Of a DNA stretch of 37,244 nucleotides, positions 1 to 7,793 are shown in pieces. The stretch's first letter is position 1, and each line of letters opens with the position of its first letter. The position numbers and the translations under genes were made by a program. This DNA comes from a virus. The notes beneath the pieces were generated by a model. That model did no database searches. It saw only the letters and a list, made by a program, of their open reading frames with translations, and was not told the DNA's origin. Location: IMG/VR virus record IMGVR_UViG_3300048690_000209, positions 1 through 37,244 of that record; one strand, written 5' to 3'.

Positions 1-1
1 C

Positions 2-211
2 GCCAAACTCACAACAAAGAAACTAAAAAATGTTTTACCTGCAGAGGGGCTAGGGTGTGTGTTTGAATTAGTGGGAGTACCCAACCGATTTAAAGCAATG
101 CGTCGGCCTGATGACACAGAACAGTATGCCAGAGTATTGCAGTTGGGTATGGCATTTATTTTTTATGGTTTTTGTAGTGAGCACAAGCCTGATAGTTGGA
201 GAATGGTTTAA
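2..211 (+). CDS. 3' end of an unidentified gene (partial)
   Basis: An open frame runs from the window edge to a TAA at 209-211 and gives 69 residues, ending in SEHKPDSWRMV. The stop is directly followed by the ATG of the helicase gene at 212, so the two are in one operon. The start lies outside the window. The fragment has mixed hydrophobic and basic residues (PNRFKAMRRPDD) and I recognise no domain. Reality as a gene is supported by the uninterrupted frame and the exact stop/start junction; function is unknown. Confidence 0.6.
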   Translation, partial: AKLTTKKLKNVLPAEGLGCVFELVGVPNRFKAMRRPDDTEQYARVLQLGMAFIFYGFCSEHKPDSWRMV

Positions 212-1507
212 ATGCCTAAAGCAGTAATATCAAATCGTATTTACATGGATAATCCTGGTGTAGAACACACAAAAAAGATTATCGGTGCACTTACCTACAA
301 GATCAAAAAAGACACTGGGTCAAAGCGTTTTGCTACAGTAGAAACTATCAAGAACTATAAGGTGCTGCCCAAAGGTATCCTCAGTATTCCTCAAGGTCGA
401 CTAGACTTAATTCCCGAAGACTATGAAATCATTGATAAACGAGTGCTTGAGGATGTACCTTTCCCAACGCCTAAATACCCTCTACGACCCGAGCAACAAG
501 TGGTTTATGACCCAATCGACGATACCTGCTTTATCAATGCCCTTGTGGGATGGGGAAAGACTTTTACAGCCTTACACCTTGCACACAAGTTCGGACAAAA
601 AACTCTTGTTATCACCCACACAGCTGCACTCCGAGACCAGTGGTGCGAAGAAGTCGAAGTCTTATTCGGGACGCAGTGCGGAGTTATTGGTGGTGGACGA
701 GTTGACCACGCCGACCACTTTATCACAGTGGCCAATATACAGACGCTCTCAAAGTGTGCTGGTGACTTGGCTAAGGAGTTTGGGACTATTATCTTGGACG
801 AAGCCCACCACTGTCCTGCCACTACATTTGCACAAACAGTGGACGTATTCCATGCCCGCTACCGAATTGCTCTTAGTGGCACAATGATTCGCAAAGACGG
901 CAAACACATCTTGTTTGGTGACTATTTTGGCCCTCTAGTATACAAGCCACCACAGTCGAATACACTGACTCCAACAGTGCACATTGTTAAGTCGGGTATT
1001 ACACTAAAGCCAGGTGTACCTTGGGTTGAAAAAGTCACAGAACTACTAGAATCAGAAAAGTACAGGCAATTTATTGCAACCATTGCACTAATGCATATGC
1101 AAGAGGGTCACTCAGTGTTGGTAATTGCTGACCGAGTGGAGTTTTTACACAAAGTGAAAGAATACATTGGCGAAGATTGCGCGGTTGTTACAGGCGACAC
1201 AGATTACGAAGAACGACAGTACGTCAAACAAGAAGTCCTCTCAGGAAACAAAAAAGCCATATGCGGAAGCAGGCAAATATTCTCAGAAGGCATATCTATT
1301 AACACACTCAGCTGTGTTATCCTTGCAGCCCCAATGAGTAACGACAGTCTGCTAGAACAAATTGTGGGTCGCGTTCAACGATTGCATGAAGGTAAACTTG
1401 ACCCACTAGTTGTGGACATTAACTTTGCTGGTTATGCGGATAAAAAACAAAACAACGACAGACTAGCCTTGTATTTACGTAAAGGCTGGCAGGTAATAAC
1501 AGCATGA
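212..1507 (+). CDS. Superfamily 2 DNA helicase, UvsW/RadD-like
   Basis: The 431-residue protein has the ordered SF2 helicase motifs: LRPEQQ before the core (about 91-96), Walker A GWGKT (113-117), DEAH (196-199), SGT motif III (222-224) and QIVGRVQR motif VI (383-390). The N-terminal 80 residues precede the RecA-like core, as in T4 UvsW, though the protein is shorter than UvsW (587 residues). UvsW-type helicases unwind branched DNA and R-loops and move phage replication from origin-dependent to recombination-dependent initiation. Its placement upstream of SSB-like, gp47/gp46 and nuclease genes fits a recombination role. The helicase call is firm; the UvsW assignment is by architecture and context only. 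Confidence 0.88.
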   Translation: MPKAVISNRIYMDNPGVEHTKKIIGALTYKIKKDTGSKRFATVETIKNYKVLPKGILSIPQGRLDLIPEDYEIIDKRVLEDVPFPTPKYPLRPEQQVVYDPIDDTCFINALVGWGKTFTALHLAHKFGQKTLVITHTAALRDQWCEEVEVLFGTQCGVIGGGRVDHADHFITVANIQTLSKCAGDLAKEFGTIILDEAHHCPATTFAQTVDVFHARYRIALSGTMIRKDGKHILFGDYFGPLVYKPPQSNTLTPTVHIVKSGITLKPGVPWVEKVTELLESEKYRQFIATIALMHMQEGHSVLVIADRVEFLHKVKEYIGEDCAVVTGDTDYEERQYVKQEVLSGNKKAICGSRQIFSEGISINTLSCVILAAPMSNDSLLEQIVGRVQRLHEGKLDPLVVDINFAGYADKKQNNDRLALYLRKGWQVITA

Positions 1508-1519
1508 TAAAATTTACAC

Positions 1520-1548
1520 TTGCAGTAGCTTCGCTATTATGTTATAAT
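1520..1548 (+). promoter_or_regulatory. Sigma70-type promoter P1
   Basis: TTGCAG at 1520-1525 and a perfect TATAAT at 1543-1548 are 17 bp apart. Transcription would start near 1555, leaving a leader of about 13 nt with AAGGA just before the ATG at 1568. The -35 box is weak (3 of 6) and the -10 box is perfect. It would drive the small gene at 1568 and the SSB-like gene, whose unit ends at the terminator 2596-2631. The 9-mer TATAATATA at the -10 box recurs at the promoters at 6444 and 31590. Confidence 0.7.
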
Positions 1549-1567
1549 ATAGTCTAAGTTAAGGATT

Positions 1568-1945
1568 ATGGCACTCTTTTTTAACCTGGATTTATTAGAA
1601 ACAGAAACACATTGTGACCCTAAATTAATGTTAAGTATGCTGGAAAGGCATTTTAGCAAAAAGCCAATACCGAAAAACCACCGTGAACTAAATAGTTTCA
1701 AAAACTTGTCGGGTCACAGCTTTTTGTTAAATGCCCAACCTCTTTTCCAAGAAACTTGTGATATTGCACACAAAGCGCAATATATCAGACTTGCAGGAAG
1801 GCGTGATTATAGCTTATATAAACTTTATCGTGTAGTCTACCTAGACTTAACCTATTTCAAAGATCTTGACTTAGACGCACTAAAACACAATCCACTGCTT
1901 ACAATAACAGACAACAAAATTTACTTCAAATACGAAAATAACTAA
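1568..1945 (+). CDS. Unknown 125-residue phage protein
   Basis: The protein is soluble, without a signal peptide or membrane segment. It is rich in Leu, Tyr, Lys and Asn (ending DNKIYFKYENN) and I recognise no family. It is the first gene after promoter P1 and its stop lies 2 nt before the ATG of the SSB-like gene, so both are on one short transcript. AAGGA sits unusually close, 2-3 nt before the ATG. Position next to a single-stranded DNA-binding protein suggests a replication accessory role; this is only inference. Confidence 0.75.
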   Translation: MALFFNLDLLETETHCDPKLMLSMLERHFSKKPIPKNHRELNSFKNLSGHSFLLNAQPLFQETCDIAHKAQYIRLAGRRDYSLYKLYRVVYLDLTYFKDLDLDALKHNPLLTITDNKIYFKYENN

Positions 1946-1947
1946 TT

Positions 1948-2589
1948 ATGGCAATTTCATTTAAAAACACCAAAGGCAAAGCTCAATCAAACAAAGTTGA
2001 GGCTTATGAGTATAAAGACGGCGAAAACACAGTTCGCTTAGTAGGCGGCGTTCTTCCACGTTATATTTACTGGATCAAAGGTAGCAACAACAAGGATATC
2101 CCTGTTGAGTGTTTGGCTTTTAGCCGTGACAAAGAAAAATTCGATAACATCGAAAAAGATCATGTCCCAGCCTTCTACCCAGAACTAAAATGCTCATGGA
2201 GTTATACAGTTAACTGTATTGACCCAAAAGACGGCAAAGTCAAAGCACTAAACTTGAAAAAGAAACTGTTTGAGCAAATTGTAAGCGCAGCAGAAGACTT
2301 GGGCGATCCAACTGATTTTGATACTGGTTGGGACGTTGTATTCAAGCGTACTAAGACTGGCCCCTTGGCCTTTAATATTAGTTATGATCTCTCAGTATTG
2401 CGTTGCAAGCCACGTAAGTTGACTGATGAAGAGCGTGCAGCGGCTGAAGCAGCTAAGTCGATTGATGAAAAATATCCTCGCCCAACAGAAGCCGAAGTGC
2501 TAGCACTGTTGGAAAAAGTTACTACTAACGCAGACGAAGGCGACGAAGCGGATTCCGCAGCAGCTGAAGCAGTCAAAGAACTAGGTTGA
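1948..2589 (+). CDS. Single-stranded DNA-binding protein, gp32-like
   Basis: The 213-residue protein begins with a basic segment (SFKNTKGKAQSNK), has a central region rich in aromatic residues and Cys (ECLAF, CSWSYTVNC, LRCKPRK) and ends in a strongly acidic tail (DEGDEADSAAAEAVKELG). A basic/aromatic core followed by an acidic C-terminal tail is the usual layout of phage SSBs, where the tail recruits replication partners. It is shorter than T4 gp32 (301 residues), and no clear zinc motif is visible. It is followed at once by a rho-independent terminator, consistent with a short, highly expressed unit. The call rests on layout and context, not on an invariant motif. Confidence 0.6.
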   Translation: MAISFKNTKGKAQSNKVEAYEYKDGENTVRLVGGVLPRYIYWIKGSNNKDIPVECLAFSRDKEKFDNIEKDHVPAFYPELKCSWSYTVNCIDPKDGKVKALNLKKKLFEQIVSAAEDLGDPTDFDTGWDVVFKRTKTGPLAFNISYDLSVLRCKPRKLTDEERAAAEAAKSIDEKYPRPTEAEVLALLEKVTTNADEGDEADSAAAEAVKELG

Positions 2590-2595
2590 TAACAC

Positions 2596-2631
2596 ATAGC
2601 CCGCAATCCTAAAAAGCTTGCGGGCTATTTT
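2596..2631 (+). terminator. Rho-independent terminator after the SSB-like gene
   Basis: ATAGCCCGCAA (2596-2606) pairs with TTGCGGGCTAT (2618-2628), giving an 11-bp GC-rich stem with an 11-nt loop and a TTTT run ending at 2631. It lies between the SSB-like stop and the gp47 ATG at 2646. No promoter was recognised between them, so downstream genes probably depend on partial read-through. Confidence 0.85.
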
Positions 2632-2645
2632 GTCTGATAAACACA

Positions 2646-3605
2646 ATGAAAATATTATTTACAGCAGACGTACATATTAAGCTAGGTCAAAAGAATGTGC
2701 CTGTTGAATGGTCACGAAACCGATTTCACTTATTCTGCAAGCAGTTTGCAGAAATGCAGCATGAAGCAGACTTGGTGATTGTGGGTGGGGATGTATTTGA
2801 TCGACTGCCTACAATGGACGAAGTCGAGCTTTATTTTGACTTCGTGGAAAGCTTCCATAAACCCACACTGATTTATCCAGGTAATCATGAAATGTTGAAA
2901 AAAGATTCAACATTCTTGACTAACCTTAAAAAGTCTACGCACCGATTAAACCCACTGGTAAATATTGTTGATGAATACTACTCGGACGATGTAGTAGACA
3001 TTATACCTTACAACAAGCTAAAAGATTACGAAAAGCATGGCTATAACTTTAGCAATCGTATCTTGTGCACACACGTTCGTGGTGAAATTCCACCACACGT
3101 TAAGCCAGAAGTAGACTTAGATTTATTCAAACGCTGGGACTTGGTACTAGCAGGTGACCTACACAGTTATGAGAACTCTCAGCGCAACATTCTTTATCCT
3201 GGCAGCCCTTATACTACTAGTTTTCACCGTTCCCGAGTTGATACTGGCGCTATTATCCTTGATGTTAATAGTCTCAGTCATGAGTGGCGGAAATTCAACT
3301 TACCGCAGCTCATCAAGAAAACAATCACTGCCGAAGAGGCCTCCACCTCCGCCAATGCCACCGACTTTGACCACACAATCTATGAAGTGCAAGGCGATAT
3401 GCAAGAACTCGGAGAATTGCAAGACTCAGAGCTAATTGCTACCAAAGTCCTAAAACGCGATACCGATTCAGCACTAATGCTTGACGCAGAAATGTCACTG
3501 GATCAAGAAGTGCGCGAGTACGTAACCTATATCTTAGAACTACCCGAACCAACGGTAGATAAGGTTTTAAAAGAAATGCAAAATCATGCAGAAAAATTTA
3601 CCTAA
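2646..3605 (+). CDS. sbcD: SbcD / T4 gp47-like recombination nuclease subunit
   Basis: This is a calcineurin-like metallophosphoesterase of 319 residues. Its metal-binding motifs are in order: DVH (8-10), GGDVFDR (47-53), GNHE (79-82), THVRGE (142-147) and GDLHS (170-174), followed by YPGSPY (184-189). With the SbcC/gp46 ATPase encoded two genes on, it forms the Mre11-Rad50-type complex that resects DNA ends for recombination-dependent replication; T4 gp47 is 339 residues. The C-terminal part (about 225-319) is helical and should contact gp46. The 3' end overlaps the glutaredoxin gene by 20 bp, which favours translational coupling. Confidence 0.93.
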   Translation: MKILFTADVHIKLGQKNVPVEWSRNRFHLFCKQFAEMQHEADLVIVGGDVFDRLPTMDEVELYFDFVESFHKPTLIYPGNHEMLKKDSTFLTNLKKSTHRLNPLVNIVDEYYSDDVVDIIPYNKLKDYEKHGYNFSNRILCTHVRGEIPPHVKPEVDLDLFKRWDLVLAGDLHSYENSQRNILYPGSPYTTSFHRSRVDTGAIILDVNSLSHEWRKFNLPQLIKKTITAEEASTSANATDFDHTIYEVQGDMQELGELQDSELIATKVLKRDTDSALMLDAEMSLDQEVREYVTYILELPEPTVDKVLKEMQNHAEKFT

Positions 3606-3858
3606 AATAGCCGAAGTATGGTCACAAACTAACTGCCCAGCTTGTACTGAAGCCAAGCGATTGTTGGAAACTCACGGAACGCATATTGTAGAAAAAATGC
3701 TTGGCATCAATGGTTATACCAAAAAAGATTTAATTGAAGTAGTTCCAAATGCGCGTAGTGTACCGCAGATCTTTTTAGATGGTGAATACATTGGTGGCTT
3801 ACAAGAACTAAAAAGAAAACTAGCAAATGATAACAATAAAAACACTAGCATGGTCTAA
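3586..3858 (+). CDS. Glutaredoxin
   Basis: The 90-residue thioredoxin-fold protein has the active site CPAC (Cys17, Cys20), the cis-proline segment SVPQIF (Pro60) and the glutathione-binding stretch DGEYIGG (65-71), all diagnostic of glutaredoxins. Phage glutaredoxins usually supply electrons to ribonucleotide reductase. Here the likely client, NrdJ, is 4 kb downstream, while this gene is wedged between the two subunits of the gp47/gp46 nuclease. It overlaps gp47 by 20 bp and gp46 by 32 bp. The first 7 residues precede the conserved core; a later start is possible but no other ATG fits as well. Confidence 0.92.
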   Translation: MQKNLPKIAEVWSQTNCPACTEAKRLLETHGTHIVEKMLGINGYTKKDLIEVVPNARSVPQIFLDGEYIGGLQELKRKLANDNNKNTSMV

Positions 3859-5665
3859 TGCTTTTAGTTACGGATTAGATAATAAAATTGATTTTGTGGC
3901 TGCTCCGCTAACACAGCTTGTGGGCAAGAATGGTCACGGCAAGAGTTCTATTGCGCTAGTACTTGAAGAAGTTCTGTTCAACAAGAACTCAAAAGGCATT
4001 AAAAAAGCAGATATTCTTAATCGTTATGTAAAAGACAAGCACTATGCAATTGAGCTAGTGTTTGATCGTGATGGCACTGAATATAAGATCGAGACTCGTC
4101 GTGGTACAGCACAAACAGTCAAACTGTACAAAGACGGTGTAGATATTAGTGCCCACACAGCCACTGCTACTTACAAGATTGTAGAAGAAGTAATCGGTAT
4201 TGACCATAAAACTTTTAGTCAAATTGTTTACCAGTCAAATGCATCAAGCTTGGAGTTTTTAACGGCTGCAGACACTGCACGTAAAAAGTTTTTGATTGAA
4301 ATCCTAAACTTAGGTAAGTATACTCAAGCACAGGATGTTTTTAAAGAAGTAGCACAAGATTTAAGCAAAGATATTACTGCAACACAGTCGCAAGTTAATA
4401 CAGTAGTTGCTTGGCTAGATAAATATTCGAAAACGGATTTAACTCCAAAACAGCTTGTTGATGTTCAAGAACTTGATTCTGAAGTATTACAAGAAGCAGC
4501 TAAGTTAGAAGTATCTATTCAAGGTGTAGAGTCTACTAATCGTAAGATTTCACAAAATAATACATACAAGCAACTACAGTCAAAAATTACCTTAGTACCG
4601 CTACCTCCTAAACCCGAAGATGACATTAGCCAAGCACAGCTAGAAGCAAAGAACCTAAATACAGAAACCATTGAGCTACAAAAAACAGTTAAAGATTCTG
4701 AGGCATTTGTTCAGAAAATGAACAAGCTGCATGGTAATTGCCCAACGTGCTTACAAACAATTGATACAAATAAAATATCTGAGCTTGTCAAAGAGCAGGT
4801 AGATATTCAGCTAAATGCTGATATTAAAAGCACACAATTACGTTCACGTCTTGAACAAATAAACTCAGAGTATCGAGCATACACAGCTAAAAAATCTACT
4901 TGGGAAGCTGCACAGAAATCTCAAGAAGAGTGGGAAAAGTATCATCAGCTTATTGATACTGAACTACCGGATACTGTACTAGATAAAGCAGCTTTGCAAA
5001 ATAGTTTAGCGGATCTTGAGTCTAGTATCAAAGCTACGCGCGATAAGATTACAGCAGCTGAAAAAACCAATCAAACTGTTAGTGCACATAATTCCAAAGT
5101 AGAAACAATCAGTAAGCAGTTAGCTGAAATGAGTGAAGAACTGGAAGTATACAGTGAGAAACTTCATGAGCTGTCAGAGCGCATGAGTATTGTAAATGTC
5201 TTAACTAAAACATTCTCTACGACTGGCCTAGTTGCCTATAAGATTGAGTGCTTGGTAAAAGACCTAGAAGAAATCACAAATAACTACTTAGTTGACCTAA
5301 GTGATGGTAGATTTCAAATTAGTTTCAAAATTTCTGCTAGTGATAAACTAAATGTTGTTATTACTGATAATGGCAGAGACATTGAAATGTTGGCATTAAG
5401 TGGCGGTGAGCGTGCACGAGTAAATGTGGCCACACTGTTAGCTATTCGTAAATTAATGCAGACCCTAAGTTCGAGCAGAATTAACTTGCTGATCTTAGAT
5501 GAAACCGTTGAAGCACTCGACGTAGACGGTAAAGAAAAACTGGTAGAAGTCTTATTAAAAGAAGAACACCTAAACACCTTTTTAGTATCACACGGATTTT
5601 CACATCCTCTACTAGAAAAAGTCAACGTTGTTAAACGCAACAACATATCTCATATAGAGGCATAA
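3827..5665 (+). CDS. sbcC: SbcC / T4 gp46 / Rad50-like ATPase
   Basis: The 612-residue SMC-type ATPase has Walker A GKNGHGKS (33-40), a long coiled coil broken by a zinc hook CPTC (Cys304, Cys307), the ABC signature LSGGE (523-527) and Walker B LLILDE (553-558). With the gp47-like nuclease it makes the Mre11-Rad50-type complex that opens and resects double-stranded ends. The length is close to T4 gp46 (560 residues). The ATG at 3827 lies inside the glutaredoxin frame, giving a 32-bp overlap. The stop is one base before the next ATG at 5667. Confidence 0.95.
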   Translation: MITIKTLAWSNAFSYGLDNKIDFVAAPLTQLVGKNGHGKSSIALVLEEVLFNKNSKGIKKADILNRYVKDKHYAIELVFDRDGTEYKIETRRGTAQTVKLYKDGVDISAHTATATYKIVEEVIGIDHKTFSQIVYQSNASSLEFLTAADTARKKFLIEILNLGKYTQAQDVFKEVAQDLSKDITATQSQVNTVVAWLDKYSKTDLTPKQLVDVQELDSEVLQEAAKLEVSIQGVESTNRKISQNNTYKQLQSKITLVPLPPKPEDDISQAQLEAKNLNTETIELQKTVKDSEAFVQKMNKLHGNCPTCLQTIDTNKISELVKEQVDIQLNADIKSTQLRSRLEQINSEYRAYTAKKSTWEAAQKSQEEWEKYHQLIDTELPDTVLDKAALQNSLADLESSIKATRDKITAAEKTNQTVSAHNSKVETISKQLAEMSEELEVYSEKLHELSERMSIVNVLTKTFSTTGLVAYKIECLVKDLEEITNNYLVDLSDGRFQISFKISASDKLNVVITDNGRDIEMLALSGGERARVNVATLLAIRKLMQTLSSSRINLLILDETVEALDVDGKEKLVEVLLKEEHLNTFLVSHGFSHPLLEKVNVVKRNNISHIEA

Positions 5666-5666
5666 A

Positions 5667-5966
5667 ATGATTAAAATTGAACGAATTACGGCTACCAAGC
5701 CAACATTACTACGTAATGGTGTACGTCAACCTGTTACACAAAACATGACAGTAACTGCCGCAGAGCTGGAAACGATTGAGGCAACTGATGGTACTATCCT
5801 CTACTCTGTGGATGAAATGGAAGTAAAAACCATTACATTTCAGGCAAAACCAGTTGCCCCAACACCAGCAGCTAAGCCAGTTGCAAAACCAGTTATTAAG
5901 CAACCACAACCCAAGGCTGCCCAGCCTACTGTGGAACCTACAAGTGAAGAAAACGCGCCTGAGTAA
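5667..5966 (+). CDS. Unknown 99-residue protein with Pro/Ala-rich tail
   Basis: The N-terminal 55 residues look like a small folded domain (IERITATKPTLL, then TVTAAELETIEATDG). The rest is a low-complexity Pro/Ala/Lys tail (AKPVAKPVIKQPQPK) ending acidic. GAGG sits 7 nt before the ATG. The stop overlaps the next ATG in the TAATG arrangement. I recognise no family. The gene lies between gp46 and a Hjc-like nuclease, so a recombination accessory role is possible but unproven. Confidence 0.75.
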   Translation: MIKIERITATKPTLLRNGVRQPVTQNMTVTAAELETIEATDGTILYSVDEMEVKTITFQAKPVAPTPAAKPVAKPVIKQPQPKAAQPTVEPTSEENAPE

Positions 5967-6424
5967 TGGTCGTAGACGCTAGAGCCAAGGGAGCCCGTAC
6001 TGAAACCACAGTGCGTGATCTCTTGCGTAAACATACCGGTTTAGGTTGGGAACGTATTCCAGGTAGTGGAGCCCTTGACCCTAAACATTTGCTAAAAGGT
6101 GATTTGTATGTGCCTGGGCGAACTAACCTTTGGTGTGTAGAAGTAAAAGGTTATGCAGAAGACCATGTTACCTCGCATTTGCTGACTTCAAAAACACCGC
6201 AATTAGTGGAGTTTTGGGAACAAAGCGTTCGCCAAGGTAAACAGGTAGAAAAGAAGCCTCTGTTAATATTTAAGTTTGACCGAAGCAAAGTATTTGTGGC
6301 TTTTGATGATATGCCTAACTCGCAGAACTATCGCTGTATTTACTACAATCACGAAACACATGAATTTTATGTTGCTCTCTTAGAAGATTGGTTGAAGTAT
6401 GAGCAACCACAATTTGTGACTTGA
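5966..6424 (+). CDS. Hjc-like PD-(D/E)XK nuclease (possible Holliday junction resolvase)
   Basis: The 152-residue protein starts with KGARTE, followed by GSGALDPKHLLKGDLYV and CVEVKGY (about residues 9-14, 33-50 and 57-63). This pattern of an early Glu, GSGA...KGD and E-V-K matches the catalytic core of archaeal Hjc-type resolvases and other small PD-(D/E)XK nucleases, with the Asp of KGD and Glu/Lys of EVK as metal-binding and catalytic residues. It could resolve branched intermediates made by the neighbouring helicase and gp46/gp47, in the role T4 gives to the unrelated endonuclease VII. A VRR-NUC or restriction-type nuclease is the alternative. It is translationally coupled to the preceding gene. 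Confidence 0.72.
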   Translation: MVVDARAKGARTETTVRDLLRKHTGLGWERIPGSGALDPKHLLKGDLYVPGRTNLWCVEVKGYAEDHVTSHLLTSKTPQLVEFWEQSVRQGKQVEKKPLLIFKFDRSKVFVAFDDMPNSQNYRCIYYNHETHEFYVALLEDWLKYEQPQFVT

Positions 6425-6449
6425 ACAGAAGCGGTTAATCGTGTATAAT
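6421..6449 (+). promoter_or_regulatory. Sigma70-type promoter P2
   Basis: TTGAAC (6421-6426) and a perfect TATAAT (6444-6449) are separated by 17 bp. Transcription would start near 6456, 20 nt before the ATG of the FEN nuclease gene at 6476. The -35 box overlaps the stop codon of the preceding nuclease gene. It should drive the FEN-dUTPase-NrdJ unit to the terminator at 9947-9983. Confidence 0.75.
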
Positions 6450-6461
6450 ATACACTTAACC
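6433..6461 (+). promoter_or_regulatory. Dyad symmetry centred on the P2 -10 box (candidate operator)
   Basis: GTGTATA-A-TATACAC (6441-6455) is a perfect 15-nt palindrome containing the -10 box. It is flanked by GGTTAA (6433-6438) and TTAACC (6456-6461), the two halves being offset by 2 bp. A repressor bound here would block RNA polymerase. The dyad is observed; regulator binding is inferred. Confidence 0.5.
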
Positions 6462-6475
6462 ACAAAGAATACACC

Positions 6476-7321
6476 ATGAGTATTACATTTAAAAAAGCCA
6501 CAGAATCAAATAACACACTGTTGATTGTAGATGCGCTAAACTTGGCATTTCGCTATAAACATAGCGGAGCCACAGATTTTGCCACAGACTACATTCGCAC
6601 AGTTGATAGCCTAAAGAAAAGCTATAAAGCATCTCACGTTATTATTGCCTGCGACCAAGGTAGTTCTAGCTATCGCAAAGCACTGAGTCCAGAGTACAAA
6701 CAAAATCGTAAAGACAAGCAAGAACAGCAAACTGACGCAGAACGCGCAGCTTTTGAGCTTTTCTTTGAAGATTTCTTGCAAACTATTGACACTATCGAAA
6801 CTTCCACCAACTACCCCGTATTGCGGTTCCAAGGCGTAGAAGCAGACGATATTGCAGCTTACATCGTATCTCAAAAGTCCAAGCTGAGCACAGATGATAT
6901 CTGGCTTATCTCTAGTGATCGTGACTGGGATTTGCTTGTACAACCTGGTGTATCGCGTTTCAGTTATGTTACACGCAAAGAAGTTACACTAGACAACTGG
7001 AATAACCACTATGATTTTAACCCTGAAGACTATATTAGTATTAAGTGCCTTACAGGTGATACTGGCGACAATGTGGCTGGTGTCCCCGGCATTGGCCCTA
7101 AGCGTGCTGTGGCTCTTGTTAACGAATGGGGTAGCACTTATGACATTATCGCTAGTATCCCTATTGCAGGCAAGTACAAGTATATTCAAGAACTCAACAA
7201 GTGCAAAGACACTTTGATGCTCAACTATCAACTAATGGACTTGGTAACACATTGCCGCGAAGCCATTGGTAGTGAAAACATTAACACAATTGACACAACC
7301 TTACAACTTTACTTAAAATGA
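6476..7321 (+). CDS. FEN-type 5'-3' exonuclease / RNase H (T4 Rnh or T5 exonuclease family)
   Basis: The 281-residue protein has the acidic metal-binding motifs of the phage 5' nuclease family: IVDALNLAFR (17-26), CDQG (59-62) with the following basic arch SPEYKQNRK, EADD (122-125), SSDRDWD (146-152), and GDTGDNVAGVPGIGPKRA (194-211), the last joining two catalytic Asp to the helix-3-turn-helix. Enzymes of this family remove RNA primers and 5' flaps on the lagging strand; T4 RNase H is 305 residues. It is the first gene after promoter P2, and its TGA overlaps the dUTPase ATG (ATGA). Confidence 0.92.
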   Translation: MSITFKKATESNNTLLIVDALNLAFRYKHSGATDFATDYIRTVDSLKKSYKASHVIIACDQGSSSYRKALSPEYKQNRKDKQEQQTDAERAAFELFFEDFLQTIDTIETSTNYPVLRFQGVEADDIAAYIVSQKSKLSTDDIWLISSDRDWDLLVQPGVSRFSYVTRKEVTLDNWNNHYDFNPEDYISIKCLTGDTGDNVAGVPGIGPKRAVALVNEWGSTYDIIASIPIAGKYKYIQELNKCKDTLMLNYQLMDLVTHCREAIGSENINTIDTTLQLYLK

Positions 7322-7779
7322 GCAACCAATATTTTATTAACGATCCAGGACGTATTCCAGAACCCTCAATCGACTGCCAGCTACAGCCAGGCGCACATCT
7401 TCCACAACGTGCTCACCCCACTGACGCTGGTGCAGATTTGCGTGCACTTGAAGCACATGAGATTTATCCTGGAGAACAAAAACTTGTTGATACAGGAGTA
7501 GCCGTTAAAATTCCACGAGGGTTTGCAGGCTTTATTTTCAATCGCAGCTCGCAAGGGAAAAAAGGCATTACAATCCCACATTCGGTTGGAGTCATTGATT
7601 CCGATTATCGTGGAAATTTAAAAGTTCTGCTAAAAAATATTTCGGAAGACCCTTACGTTATCGAGGTGGGCGACAGAATTGCTCAGCTTGTTGTTCAGCG
7701 TGTGGAGCTTCCAACATTCCGTGATGCATGGAATGACACACAACGCGGTACTGGCGGCTTCGGCAGTACCGGACAATAA
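7318..7779 (+). CDS. dut: dUTPase (dUTP diphosphatase, trimeric)
   Basis: All five trimeric dUTPase motifs are present in 153 residues: TDAGADLRA (35-43), RSSQGKKGI (76-84), GVIDSDYRGNLKV (91-103, with the catalytic Asp and uracil-pocket Tyr), GDRIAQLVV (118-126) and the glycine-rich C-terminal arm RGTGGFGSTG (143-152). It hydrolyses dUTP to dUMP and PPi, preventing uracil incorporation and feeding dTMP synthesis. Translation is coupled to the FEN gene by ATGA overlap; the NrdJ gene starts 14 nt downstream. Confidence 0.96.
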   Translation: MSNQYFINDPGRIPEPSIDCQLQPGAHLPQRAHPTDAGADLRALEAHEIYPGEQKLVDTGVAVKIPRGFAGFIFNRSSQGKKGITIPHSVGVIDSDYRGNLKVLLKNISEDPYVIEVGDRIAQLVVQRVELPTFRDAWNDTQRGTGGFGSTGQ

Positions 7780-7793
7780 ACTAGAAAGAATAA

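Noticed and set aside
1504-1557. 17-codon ORF (MIKFTLAVASLLCYNIV) overlapping the helicase stop as ATGA
   Set aside because: It contains the P1 promoter boxes, has no clear ribosome site of its own and is very short. The overlap alone is not enough to call a gene.
7290-7319. TTGACA-18-TAAAAT at the FEN/dUTPase junction
   Set aside because: The -10 box covers the dUTPase ATG, so a transcript would start inside dut. It could only serve nrdJ and may be chance in coding sequence.
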